Source: an uncultured Lachnospiraceae bacterium
GTDB taxonomy: Bacteria; Bacillota; Clostridia; Lachnospirales; Lachnospiraceae
Assembly: GCA_902463835.1 (NCBI GenBank)
Contig: CABQGZ010000224.1
Span: 1-6,037 of the forward strand
Direction: 5' to 3'
DNA: 6,037 nt
Part shown: piece by piece, positions 1-5,973 of the stretch
Numbering within the stretch: position 1 is the first letter of the stretch
How the letters are laid out: each line of letters begins with the position of its first letter
The notes under the pieces: generated by a model
Databases searched by the model: none
What the model was told of the DNA's origin: nothing
The model's input: the letters and a program-made list of their open reading frames with translations, nothing else
Program-made: the position numbers and the translations under genes

Positions 1-15
1 ACTTTCTGAAATTTC

Positions 16-234
16 CTATTTATCTCTCCAAATGATCCGTCCCTTAGTCAGATCGTAGGGGGATAATTCTATGGTTACTTTATCGCCGGGCAGTATACGA
101 ATGAAGTTCATCCGCAGCTTTCCGCTGATGTGTGCCAGTACCTGGTGGCCGTTCTCAAGCTCTACCTGGAACATCGCATTCGGCAATTTCTCCACAACTT
201 TTCCTTCTACTTCTATTACATCTGCTTTTGACAT
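16..234 (-). CDS. infA: Translation initiation factor IF-1
   Basis: IF-1 is 72 residues, exactly the usual bacterial length. It is a single OB-fold (S1-type) protein that binds the 30S A site and helps IF-2 and IF-3 select the initiator tRNA. The whole sequence is typical, for example MSKADVIEVEGKVVEKLPNA (1-20), the central HISGKLRMNFIRILPGDKV (35-53) and the ending LTKGRIIWRDK. An in-frame ATG eight codons upstream lies inside the KOW gene and before the Shine-Dalgarno, so it is not used. The true ATG begins 2 nt after the KOW stop. Only 15 bases follow the infA stop in the window, so the expected rpmJ is not visible. Confidence 0.98.
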   Translation of the reverse strand: MSKADVIEVEGKVVEKLPNAMFQVELENGHQVLAHISGKLRMNFIRILPGDKVTIELSPYDLTKGRIIWRDK

Positions 235-236
235 AC

Positions 237-530
237 TCAAACCTCCTCTTTGCTGCATTCGCTCTTTGGCGCTGTGCTCTCTCTAAGATATAGCTTTACG
301 GCTCTTTTAACCTCTTCATTCCGAAATTCTCTATCCTGCGGCAACATTTCTGTAATCTCTTTCGGAAGTCTCTTGATGATCTGTATATGCTTCTTGTTCT
401 TCTTTTTGGGCCGTTCCACAGGCTTTAACCTGCCGTCCGCCACATAGCACCAGATTTCTTCTTCTTTTACAATTACATAAACACTGTCCTTGTCATGACC
501 GGATCTTGATATCGCCAGTTTCCCACGCAT
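237..530 (-). CDS. KOW-domain RNA-binding protein (L14e-like, YbzG-type)
   Basis: This encodes a small basic protein of 97 residues. The N-terminal half (about residues 4-40) looks like a KOW domain: GKLAISRSGHDKDSVYVIV followed by the strand-turn WCYVADGRLKPVERPKKK. A lysine-rich patch follows (RPKKKNKKH, 40-48). The C-terminal half is charged and probably helical. Similar proteins, related to archaeal/eukaryotic L14e, are encoded between map and infA in many Firmicutes (ybzG in B. subtilis), which is exactly this position. The family is thought to bind RNA, probably ribosomal, but I know no firm role for this member. The ATG has only a modest Shine-Dalgarno (GGGAG, 8 nt upstream), 15 nt after map. 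The infA ribosome site lies in its last codons (KEEV). Confidence 0.9.
   Translation of the reverse strand: MRGKLAISRSGHDKDSVYVIVKEEEIWCYVADGRLKPVERPKKKNKKHIQIIKRLPKEITEMLPQDREFRNEEVKRAVKLYLRESTAPKSECSKEEV
241..247 (-). promoter_or_regulatory. Ribosome binding site of infA, inside the KOW gene
   Basis: AGGAGGT lies 6 nt before the infA ATG (232-234) and is formed by the last codons of the KOW gene (GAG GAG GTT, just before TGA). It fixes the infA start at MSKADV and suggests the two genes are translated together. Confidence 0.88.
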
Positions 531-545
531 CTGCTTCTCTCCCTG

Positions 546-1364
546 TCAGGAACGCTGCGGGCCTGTATCCTGGCTAATTCCGGATACGCCGACTCCGGCC
601 TGGATCTCTGATTCCGTCAGTGTCAGAATCTCTGGTTCCCCAGATGTGATCAAAACCGTATTCTCGTAATGGGCGGACAAAGATCCGTCCTCCGTCACTA
701 CGGTCCAATCGTCATCCAGCCATTCTACATCATAGCGTCCTGCATTAATCATAGGCTCGATTGCAAGCGTCATTCCCGCCCGCAGCCGAATGCCTCTGCT
801 TCTCTGGATAAAATTCGGAATCTGGGGATCCTCATGAAGATGGTCACCGATTCCATGACCTACAAGGTCTCTCACCACGCCATAACCAAAGCTTTCTGCA
901 TAGGTTCCAATGGCATTTGAAATGTCATGCAGATGGTTTCCTTCTCTCGCGTATTTGATGCCTTCAAAAAAGCTCTGCCTGGTTCGTTCGATCAAGAGTG
1001 CCGCTTCCGTTGATATCTCTTCCACTCCGTGAGTCCTGGCTGCATCGGAATGATATCCTTTGTAGATTACTCCGATGTCAAGGCTTACAATGTCTCCAGG
1101 ATGAATGAGGCGCTTCTTAGTCGGAATCCCATGCACCACCTCATCGTTTACCGATATGCAGACTGCCGCCGGATAACCATTATAGTTCTTAAAGGATGGT
1201 ATACAGCCGTAGCTCCGTATGATCTCCTCGCCCAGCTTATCGATCTCCCAGGTTGACATTCCCGGCTTTAATTCGTTTCCCAGATTCTCATGCACCTTGG
1301 CCAGAATTTTTCCGGCTGCACGCATTAACTCAATCTCTCTGGCAGATTTAATTGATACTGACAT
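546..1364 (-). CDS. map: Methionine aminopeptidase, type I
   Basis: This two-metal enzyme removes the initiator methionine from nascent proteins whose second residue is small. All expected active-site residues are present: H78, metal ligands D96 and D107, H170, H177 (in HGIGDHLHEDP), E203 (IEPM) and E234 (HYENTV). Each is one position earlier than in E. coli, so the enzyme should be active. There is no N-terminal zinc-finger extension, so it is the simple type Ia form. The protein is 272 residues, whereas the B. subtilis enzyme is about 248 by recall. The excess is a C-terminal tail after GEPEILTL that I do not recognise as conserved. AGGAG (1372-1376), inside the last codons of adk, lies 7 nt before the ATG; the adk-map gap is 2 nt. 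Confidence 0.97.
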   Translation of the reverse strand: MSVSIKSAREIELMRAAGKILAKVHENLGNELKPGMSTWEIDKLGEEIIRSYGCIPSFKNYNGYPAAVCISVNDEVVHGIPTKKRLIHPGDIVSLDIGVIYKGYHSDAARTHGVEEISTEAALLIERTRQSFFEGIKYAREGNHLHDISNAIGTYAESFGYGVVRDLVGHGIGDHLHEDPQIPNFIQRSRGIRLRAGMTLAIEPMINAGRYDVEWLDDDWTVVTEDGSLSAHYENTVLITSGEPEILTLTESEIQAGVGVSGISQDTGPQRS

Positions 1365-1366
1365 TT

Positions 1367-2011
1367 TTACGCTCCTAAAATCTCAACAATAGCTGCAAAT
1401 ACATCCGCCATGGGCTGCGTTCCATCTACTGTCTTCAGAATATTCTGTCCCTTATAGTAGTCGATAAGAGGCTGTGTCTGCGCGTGATATACCTCCAGAC
1501 GCTTCTGCACCGTCTCTGGCTTGTCGTCCTCGCGAAGCACTACCTTACTCCCGCATACATCACAGATTCCTTCCACCTTGGTGGGAATCGTTACAATGTG
1601 ATACGTCGCTCCGCAATCCAGGCACGCGCGCCTTCCAGACATACGGTTGATGATATTCTCATCGGGAACATCTACATCAATGGCATAATCCATAGACTGA
1701 CCGATGTTCTTCAGAGCCGCGTCCAACGCCTCTGCCTGGGGAATGGTTCTCGGAAAACCATCCAGTACAAATCCGCCTGCGCAATCCGCCTGCTGGATTC
1801 TGTCCATAACAAGGTCACAGGTCAGCTCATCGGGAACCAGAAGCCCCTGATCCATGTACTGCTTTGCCTTTTGGCCCAGCTCTGTGCCGTTTTTGATGTT
1901 GGCACGGAAAATATCTCCCGTGGAAATGTGAGGTACGCTGTATTTTTCAGCAATCTTCTTAGCCTGTGTTCCTTTTCCTGCTCCCGGAGCCCCTAACATA
2001 ATTATTTTCAT
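1367..2011 (-). CDS. adk: Adenylate kinase (zinc-LID type)
   Basis: Adenylate kinase catalyses ATP + AMP to 2 ADP in the cytoplasm and balances the adenine nucleotide pool. The protein is 214 residues, standard for the long form. The P-loop GAPGAGKGT is at residues 7-15 with K13. The NMP-binding region starts around 30 (STGDIFR), and DGFPRT (84-89) holds the AMP-contacting R88. The LID (about 126-163) contains C130-x2-C133 and C150-x2-C153, a four-cysteine zinc site typical of Gram-positive enzymes. An open frame extends 34 codons upstream to an ATG overlapping the secY end, but that part translates the hairpin, is unlike the family and lacks a ribosome site. The chosen ATG has AGGAGG 7 nt upstream. 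map starts 2 nt after the stop. Confidence 0.98.
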   Translation of the reverse strand: MKIIMLGAPGAGKGTQAKKIAEKYSVPHISTGDIFRANIKNGTELGQKAKQYMDQGLLVPDELTCDLVMDRIQQADCAGGFVLDGFPRTIPQAEALDAALKNIGQSMDYAIDVDVPDENIINRMSGRRACLDCGATYHIVTIPTKVEGICDVCGSKVVLREDDKPETVQKRLEVYHAQTQPLIDYYKGQNILKTVDGTQPMADVFAAIVEILGA

Positions 2012-2018
2012 CTGATAT

Positions 2019-2024
2019 CCTCCT
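2019..2024 (-). promoter_or_regulatory. Ribosome binding site of adk
   Basis: AGGAGG lies 7 nt before the ATG at 2009-2011. It decides the adk start: translation begins at MKIIMLGAPG rather than at the in-frame ATG 34 codons upstream near the secY stop. Confidence 0.9.
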
Positions 2025-2061
2025 GATCTACTTCTGCGGTTTTCGTTATAAAACAACTTTA

Positions 2062-2104
2062 GTGCACTATGGGAAGTGCATTGCTGCACTTCCCCACAGT
2101 ACAC
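2062..2104 (-). promoter_or_regulatory. Long RNA hairpin in the secY-adk gap
   Basis: Read on the transcribed strand, this 43-nt inverted repeat starts one base after the secY TAA. The inner stem is a perfect 10 bp (GGGAAGTGCA with TGCACTTCCC) closed by a GCAA tetraloop, a GNRA-type loop. After one bulged G (2095) the stem continues for 9 more pairs, two of them G-U wobbles. On the opposite strand those two positions would be A-C mismatches, so the structure suits the operon's own mRNA. The following bases (TAAAGTTGTTTTATAAC) are only moderately U-rich and start with an A-rich spacer, so a classical intrinsic terminator is doubtful. An attenuator, RNase-processing site or 3'-end stabiliser for the ribosomal-secY part of the transcript fits better; this role is inference. 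Confidence 0.8.
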
Positions 2105-2105
2105 A

Positions 2106-3425
2106 TTAGTCATTCAAAAATCCTTTATAATAGCGTACCCGCATCTGTGATTCAATCTGCTTCAAGGTCTCAATGACCACGCCTACGATAATGATGATGG
2201 ATGTACCACCAAAGGAGACATTTGCTCCAAACACACCGTTGAAGAAGATTGGCACAACTGCTACGATTACCAGTCCAACAGCTCCGATGAATACGATATA
2301 ATTTAAGATTTTAGTCAAATAGTCGCTGGTTGGCTTTCCAGGTCTGATACCTGGGATAAATCCGCCCTGCTTCTTCATATTGTTGGCAATCTCCAACGGA
2401 TTGAAGGTGATGGACGTGTAAAAATAAGCAAAGGCAACTACCAGTATAATATATACGGCCAAACCAATGGTGTAAATGGGCTCCTTCGGGTTACACCAGT
2501 ACTGCTGGGATAATCCGTGAAGGATCTTGCTTCCTACACCTGTTCCATTTCCTTTTCCCAGGATTGTGGCGATCACAACCGGGAACTGCATCAGAGACTG
2601 TGCAAAAATAACAGGAATAACGCCAGCCGTATTGACTTTCAACGGAATATGAGTGGATTGTCCGCCCACCTGCTTTCTTCCCTGTATCTTCTTGGAATAC
2701 TGCACCGGAATCTTTCTCTGGGCATCCTGGAGCAGTACAACGAACACTACCATTCCCAGGATGATGACCAGGATAATCACTGCGGCAAGGATTGCCTTTC
2801 CCACATTACCTGCGCTTGCGATAAATTGCGTGTACAGGGATGACAGATCCTGCGGGATCCGGGAGATGATGTTAATGGTCAGGACGATGGAAATACCATT
2901 TCCAACACCCTTCTCTGTGATCCGCTCACCAATCCACATCAGCACCGCACTTCCTGCTGTCAGAGTTACTACAACGGTAAGCACCGTCATAAAGTCAAAC
3001 TTCTGCAGATAGTTGCTGCGTCCGAAACCGATTGCCATAGCAATGGATTCGATCAATGCCAGAGCCACCGTCAGATAACGGGTAATCTCCGCAATCTTCT
3101 TTCTTCCATCCTCTCCATCCTTCTGCATCTCTTCCAGCTTGGGAATTGCGATGGTCAGAAGCTGCATGATAATGGAGGATGTAATATACGGTGTAATATT
3201 CAACGCAAAAACAGACATCTGTAAAAAGGAACCGCCGGTAATTGCATCGAAAAAGTTAAACGCATCCGTGCCCTGACTTGCGAACCACTCAGCAATCATT
3301 TGCCGATTTACGCCCGGAACAGGAATCTGACATCCTATTCTGATTACGATCAACATAATAAATGTAAAAAAGATCCGGTTTCTGATATCTTTAATTTTAA
3401 ATGCGTTACGAAGTGTCTTTAGCAT
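2106..3425 (-). CDS. secY: Preprotein translocase channel subunit SecY
   Basis: SecY (439 residues) is the channel-forming subunit of the SecYEG translocon in the cytoplasmic membrane. It passes unfolded preproteins from SecA and inserts membrane proteins from ribosomes. About ten hydrophobic segments are visible, the first near residues 17-38 and the last near 403-420. The first SecY signature region lies at 71-90 (ending TPYITSSIIMQLL) and the second at 164-179 (WIGERITEKGVGNGIS). The C4 loop QGRKQVGGQSTHIPLK spans 248-263. The C5 loop GGFIPGIRPG (354-363) carries the conserved arginine, R361, equivalent to E. coli R357 and needed for SecA work. AGAGGTG (3431-3437) precedes the ATG, which overlaps the rplO stop by one base. 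The gene is intact. Confidence 0.98.
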   Translation of the reverse strand: MLKTLRNAFKIKDIRNRIFFTFIMLIVIRIGCQIPVPGVNRQMIAEWFASQGTDAFNFFDAITGGSFLQMSVFALNITPYITSSIIMQLLTIAIPKLEEMQKDGEDGRKKIAEITRYLTVALALIESIAMAIGFGRSNYLQKFDFMTVLTVVVTLTAGSAVLMWIGERITEKGVGNGISIVLTINIISRIPQDLSSLYTQFIASAGNVGKAILAAVIILVIILGMVVFVVLLQDAQRKIPVQYSKKIQGRKQVGGQSTHIPLKVNTAGVIPVIFAQSLMQFPVVIATILGKGNGTGVGSKILHGLSQQYWCNPKEPIYTIGLAVYIILVVAFAYFYTSITFNPLEIANNMKKQGGFIPGIRPGKPTSDYLTKILNYIVFIGAVGLVIVAVVPIFFNGVFGANVSFGGTSIIIIVGVVIETLKQIESQMRVRYYKGFLND

Positions 3426-3865
3426 TAAATCACCTCTGCTTTTCCACCAAGCGCCTCAATTTTCTCTTTTGCTCCTGCGCTGAAGGCATTAACCTGTACA
3501 GTGAGTTTCTTAGTAAGATCGCCGTTTCCAAGAATCTTAACGCCATCTCTTGGATTCTTGACGATACCCTGTTCCATTAAAGTTTCAACAGTTACAACTG
3601 CATCATTCTCGAATACTTCCAGAGCGGAAACATTGATTCCAACGATAGTTCTGGAATTTCTGTTTGTAAATCCTCTCTTCGGTATTCTTCTATACAATGG
3701 CATCTGACCACCTTCAAAGCCCGGTCTCGGAGCTCCGGAACGAGCCTTCTGTCCTTTGTGGCCTTTGCCTGCTGTCTTACCATTTCCTGAACCGTGTCCA
3801 CGTCCTCTTCTGAAATTATCACTATGCTTTGAACCTTCTGCCGGCTGTAAATTTGATAAGTCCAT
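3425..3865 (-). CDS. rplO: 50S ribosomal protein L15
   Basis: L15 has 146 residues, normal length. The N-terminal part is an extended, glycine- and basic-rich arm (RRGRGHGSGNGKTAGKGHKG, residues 19-38) that threads into 23S rRNA. The globular C-terminal half contains the family signature region starting KILGNGDLTKKL (110-121) and ending KIEALGGKAEVI. The start is supported by a near-perfect AAGGAGGTG (3871-3879), with GGAGG 7 nt before the ATG. The last base of the rpmD stop is 21 nt upstream. The TAA stop shares one base with the secY start codon (TAATG), a classic arrangement for translational coupling. Confidence 0.98.
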   Translation of the reverse strand: MDLSNLQPAEGSKHSDNFRRGRGHGSGNGKTAGKGHKGQKARSGAPRPGFEGGQMPLYRRIPKRGFTNRNSRTIVGINVSALEVFENDAVVTVETLMEQGIVKNPRDGVKILGNGDLTKKLTVQVNAFSAGAKEKIEALGGKAEVI

Positions 3866-3886
3866 TCTGACACCTCCTTAGCTTTC

Positions 3887-4069
3887 TTAGATTTCTTCTA
3901 CTTTTACTAAATGCCGTACCTGCTGAATCATACCTCTCACTGCTGCGTTGTCCGGCATCTCAACAGTCTTGTAAAGCTTCCGTAAGCCTAAAGCTTCCAC
4001 TGTCTTTTTGTGCTTTGGAACAGCACCGATTGTAGATTTCACAAGTGTGATTTTCAATTTGTCTGCCAT
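3887..4069 (-). CDS. rpmD: 50S ribosomal protein L30
   Basis: L30 is a 60-residue protein, the usual size of the short bacterial form. It is a small protein of the 50S subunit with an alpha/beta ferredoxin-like fold. The run LKITLVKSTIG (5-15) and the central HKKTVEALGLRKLYKTVEMP (20-39) match the family signature, and the chain ends MIQQVRHLVKVEEI. GGAGGG (4078-4083) lies 8 nt before the ATG, and the upstream rpsE stop TAA abuts it (TAAGGAGGG), which suggests coupled translation. Its place between rpsE and rplO is standard for bacteria that keep this gene. Confidence 0.97.
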   Translation of the reverse strand: MADKLKITLVKSTIGAVPKHKKTVEALGLRKLYKTVEMPDNAAVRGMIQQVRHLVKVEEI

Positions 4070-4083
4070 TTTCTTTTCCCTCC

Positions 4084-4593
4084 TTAACCGAGTATCTCTT
4101 CTACAGATTTCCCGCGAAGCTTCGCTACCTCTTCTGGAGATTTCAACTGACTTAAGGCATCAATTGTAGCAAGAACTACGTTCTGCTTGTTGTTGGAGCC
4201 CAGGGACTTTGTACGGATGTTCTTGATACCAGCTAATTCACACACATTACGTGCGGGACCGCCGGCGATCACACCGGTACCTTCCGGAGCTCTCTTCAGT
4301 AATACGGAGGCACCAGTATGCTTTCCGCTGATGTCATGAGTAATACTGTTGTTATCATCTAATTTTACAGTGATCAGTTTTTTCATAGCATCTTCTTTGC
4401 CTTTGCGGATGGCTTCCGGAATCTCGGTCGCTTTTCCTAAGCCGGCTCCTACATGGCCATTGCCGTCGCCAACAACAACAAGAGCTGTGAAACGCATGTT
4501 ACGTCCACCTTTTACAACTTTAGTAACACGCTTAATTGATACCACTTTTTCAGTTAATTCTAATTGACTAGCATCAATAATTGTACGTTTCAT
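4084..4593 (-). CDS. rpsE: 30S ribosomal protein S5
   Basis: S5 is 169 residues long. It lies on the 30S body near the mRNA entry channel and affects decoding fidelity. The N-terminal double-stranded-RNA-binding-like domain (about residues 12-75) carries the signature run VVVGDGNGHVGAGLGKA (39-55). The loop KVVKGGRNMRF (25-35) corresponds to the region where spectinomycin-resistance changes occur in other bacteria; the visible VKGGR is the ordinary form. The C-terminal domain has the family motif GTGVIAGGPARNV (105-117). The ATG is preceded by a perfect AAGGAGG (4603-4609) at 9 nt, and rplR ends 17 nt upstream. The TAA stop is part of the rpmD Shine-Dalgarno. Confidence 0.98.
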   Translation of the reverse strand: MKRTIIDASQLELTEKVVSIKRVTKVVKGGRNMRFTALVVVGDGNGHVGAGLGKATEIPEAIRKGKEDAMKKLITVKLDDNNSITHDISGKHTGASVLLKRAPEGTGVIAGGPARNVCELAGIKNIRTKSLGSNNKQNVVLATIDALSQLKSPEEVAKLRGKSVEEILG

Positions 4594-4610
4594 GTATTGT
4601 TTCCTCCTTG

Positions 4611-4979
4611 TTAGAACTCCAACCCTGCTTCTCTTGCTGCATCAGCTAAAGCTTTGATTTTTCCCTGATATATGAAGCCGCCTCTATCAAAGACAACAGT
4701 AGTAATACCTTTTTCTAATGCTTTCTTTGCGATCACAGTACCCAAATGTGCTGCTGCATCAACGTTATTAGTCTTCTCCAGCTCTTCCTTCACTTCCTTC
4801 TGAAGCGTAGAAGCTGAAACGAGGGTATTTCCAACTGTATCGTCAATAATTTGAGCGTACATATGATTATTGCTTCTGAACACAGCCAAACGTGGTCTTT
4901 CAGCAGTTCCGCTGAGATGATTACGCATTCTTTTATGCTTTTTTACGCGAACTTCTGTTCTTGATTTCTTACTAACCAT
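4611..4979 (-). CDS. rplR: 50S ribosomal protein L18
   Basis: L18 has 122 residues, typical for the bacterial family. It binds 5S rRNA and helps join it to the central protuberance of the 50S subunit. The sequence begins MVSKKSRTEV with a basic N-terminal arm (KKHKRMRNHLSGT, residues 13-25). The family core RPRLAVFRSNNHMYAQ (28-43) and the C-terminal block FDRGGFIYQGKIKALADAAR (97-116) follow. A GTG three codons upstream (4986-4988) is in frame, but the Shine-Dalgarno-like AAAGGG ends only 1 nt before it. The ATG here has proper spacing and matches the family start. Confidence 0.97.
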   Translation of the reverse strand: MVSKKSRTEVRVKKHKRMRNHLSGTAERPRLAVFRSNNHMYAQIIDDTVGNTLVSASTLQKEVKEELEKTNNVDAAAHLGTVIAKKALEKGITTVVFDRGGFIYQGKIKALADAAREAGLEF

Positions 4980-4987
4980 TCCTGTCA

Positions 4988-4995
4988 CACCCTTT
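4988..4995 (-). promoter_or_regulatory. Weak ribosome binding site of rplR
   Basis: AAAGGGTG lies 8 nt before the ATG at 4977-4979. It is a clearly weaker match than the AGGAGG cores of most neighbours. The spacing supports the ATG over the GTG at 4986-4988, which the same motif overlaps. Confidence 0.6.
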
Positions 4996-4997
4996 CA

Positions 4998-5537
4998 TTA
5001 TTTCTTACCAGTCTTACCAACTTTACGTCTAATAACTTCATCAGCATACTTAATACCTTTTCCTTTGTAGGGTTCAGGTCTTCTCTTATCTCTGATTTCA
5101 GCTGCGTATTGGCCAACTTTTTCTTTATCGATACCGGAAACGATAATCTTATTACCATCTACCTTTGCTTCCAGTCCTTCCGGATCTTCCATCTCTACCG
5201 GATGGGAGTAACCCAGGTTCAGGGTTAATACCTTGCCAGCCTTGGAAGCTCTGTAACCAACACCGTTCACTTCCAGCTCTTTGGTATAGCCATTGGTCAC
5301 ACCAACTACCATATTATTGATCAGCGTTCTTGTCAATCCGTGCAGGGACTTCATTCTCTTCAGTTCGTTGGGTCTGGTGACAATGATCTCATCACCTTCC
5401 TGCTTGATCCCCATTTCTGCCGGCAACACTCTGTCCAAGCTTCCCTTAGGACCTTTTACAGTCACATGATTATTTTCTGCTATCTCTACAGTTACGCCTG
5501 CAGGAATAGCGATTGGCATTCTTCCTATACGTGACAT
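4998..5537 (-). CDS. rplF: 50S ribosomal protein L6
   Basis: L6 has 179 residues, the usual length, and consists of two related alpha/beta domains that bind 23S rRNA near the sarcin-ricin loop and factor-binding site. The N-terminus MSRIGRMPIAIPAGV and the C-terminal signature PEPYKGKGIKY (residues 154-164) are diagnostic, and the chain ends in a basic tail (RRKVGKTGKK). An in-frame ATG six codons upstream (5553-5555) exists, but it lies before the Shine-Dalgarno and inside the end of rpsH, and the family starts at MSRIG. The gap to rpsH is 11 nt and the gap to rplR is 18 nt. Confidence 0.98.
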   Translation of the reverse strand: MSRIGRMPIAIPAGVTVEIAENNHVTVKGPKGSLDRVLPAEMGIKQEGDEIIVTRPNELKRMKSLHGLTRTLINNMVVGVTNGYTKELEVNGVGYRASKAGKVLTLNLGYSHPVEMEDPEGLEAKVDGNKIIVSGIDKEKVGQYAAEIRDKRRPEPYKGKGIKYADEVIRRKVGKTGKK

Positions 5538-5544
5538 GCCCGTA

Positions 5545-5550
5545 CCTCCT
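5545..5550 (-). promoter_or_regulatory. Ribosome binding site of rplF, overlapping the rpsH stop
   Basis: AGGAGG lies 7 nt before the ATG at 5535-5537. The rpsH stop codon TAG (5549-5551) runs straight into it (TAGGAGG), so ribosomes ending rpsH sit on the rplF initiation signal. This fixes the rplF start and argues against the upstream in-frame ATG at 5553-5555. Confidence 0.9.
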
Positions 5551-5950
5551 ACCATACGTAGGCCAGCACTTCGCCGCCTACTGCTAATTTTCTTGCTTCC
5601 TTATCAGTTACAACACCCTGGTTGGTGGAGAGAATCGCGATTCCCAGTCCGCCAAGTACCTTCGGGATATCCTCCTTGCCTGCGTAAACGCGAAGGCCGG
5701 GTTTGGAAATTCTCTTCAGTCCTGTAATGATTTTTTCGTTTTTGTCTTTTCCGTATTTTAAGGTCATACGGATTGTGTTGAAGTTACCATCTTCGATGAT
5801 TTCATATTTTGCGATATAGCCTTCCCTGTAGAGAATCTCAGCAATAGAGTTCTTCATTTTGGACGCCGGCACATCTACTGTATCATGCTTTGCAGTATTT
5901 GCGTTACGGATTCTTGTAAGCATATCTGCGATTGGATCACTCATAGTCAT
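5549..5950 (-). CDS. rpsH: 30S ribosomal protein S8
   Basis: This is a full-length S8 of 133 residues, normal for the family. It binds the central domain of 16S rRNA and is a primary assembly protein of the 30S platform. The N-terminus MTMSDPIADMLTRIRNA and the C-terminal segment STNQGVVTDKEARK (residues 108-121), ending GGEVLAYVW, are family hallmarks. The first ATG is chosen because an AAGGAGG Shine-Dalgarno (5960-5966) lies 9 nt upstream; the second ATG (M3) would be 15 nt away. In E. coli S8 represses the spc operon by binding its mRNA near the rplE start. That site would be upstream of this window, so such regulation cannot be judged here. The TAG stop is embedded in the rplF Shine-Dalgarno. 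Confidence 0.98.
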   Translation of the reverse strand: MTMSDPIADMLTRIRNANTAKHDTVDVPASKMKNSIAEILYREGYIAKYEIIEDGNFNTIRMTLKYGKDKNEKIITGLKRISKPGLRVYAGKEDIPKVLGGLGIAILSTNQGVVTDKEARKLAVGGEVLAYVW

Positions 5951-5973
5951 TTAAAGTTTCCTCCTTTTCCGGC

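Noticed and set aside
1..15. Possible start of an infA-rpmJ intergenic signal
   Set aside because: Only 15 bases follow the infA stop, and they contain no start codon or clear ribosome site. rpmJ is expected from operon order but cannot be seen.
546..610. Small hairpins at the map 3' end (for example GCCG-GAGT-CGGC)
   Set aside because: The stems are only 4-5 bp, lie within coding sequence and have no U-tract, so they are no better than chance in GC-rich codons.
1484..1996. 170-codon plus-strand open frame opposite adk
   Set aside because: It lies entirely antisense to a well-conserved gene, and its translation has no recognisable domain or matching ribosome site. It is a shadow frame.
2045..2104. 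Intrinsic terminator after secY
   Set aside because: The hairpin is strong, but the bases after it (TAAAGTTGTTTTATAAC) lack a U-run directly at the stem base. Downstream adk and map have the operon's usual close spacing, so I call it a regulatory hairpin rather than a terminator.
2012..2113. 34-codon N-terminal extension of adk starting at an ATG inside the secY end
   Set aside because: It reads through the hairpin, resembles no adenylate kinase, and has no Shine-Dalgarno. The ATG at 2009-2011 has AGGAGG at 7 nt and gives the standard 214-residue protein.
2653..3012. 119-codon plus-strand frame opposite secY
   Set aside because: It is antisense to the membrane segments of SecY and has no family resemblance. 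It is a by-product of the secY codons.
3592..3873. 93-codon minus-strand frame overlapping rplO in another register
   Set aside because: The L15 frame is unmistakable across the same bases, and this frame only reads it out of register.
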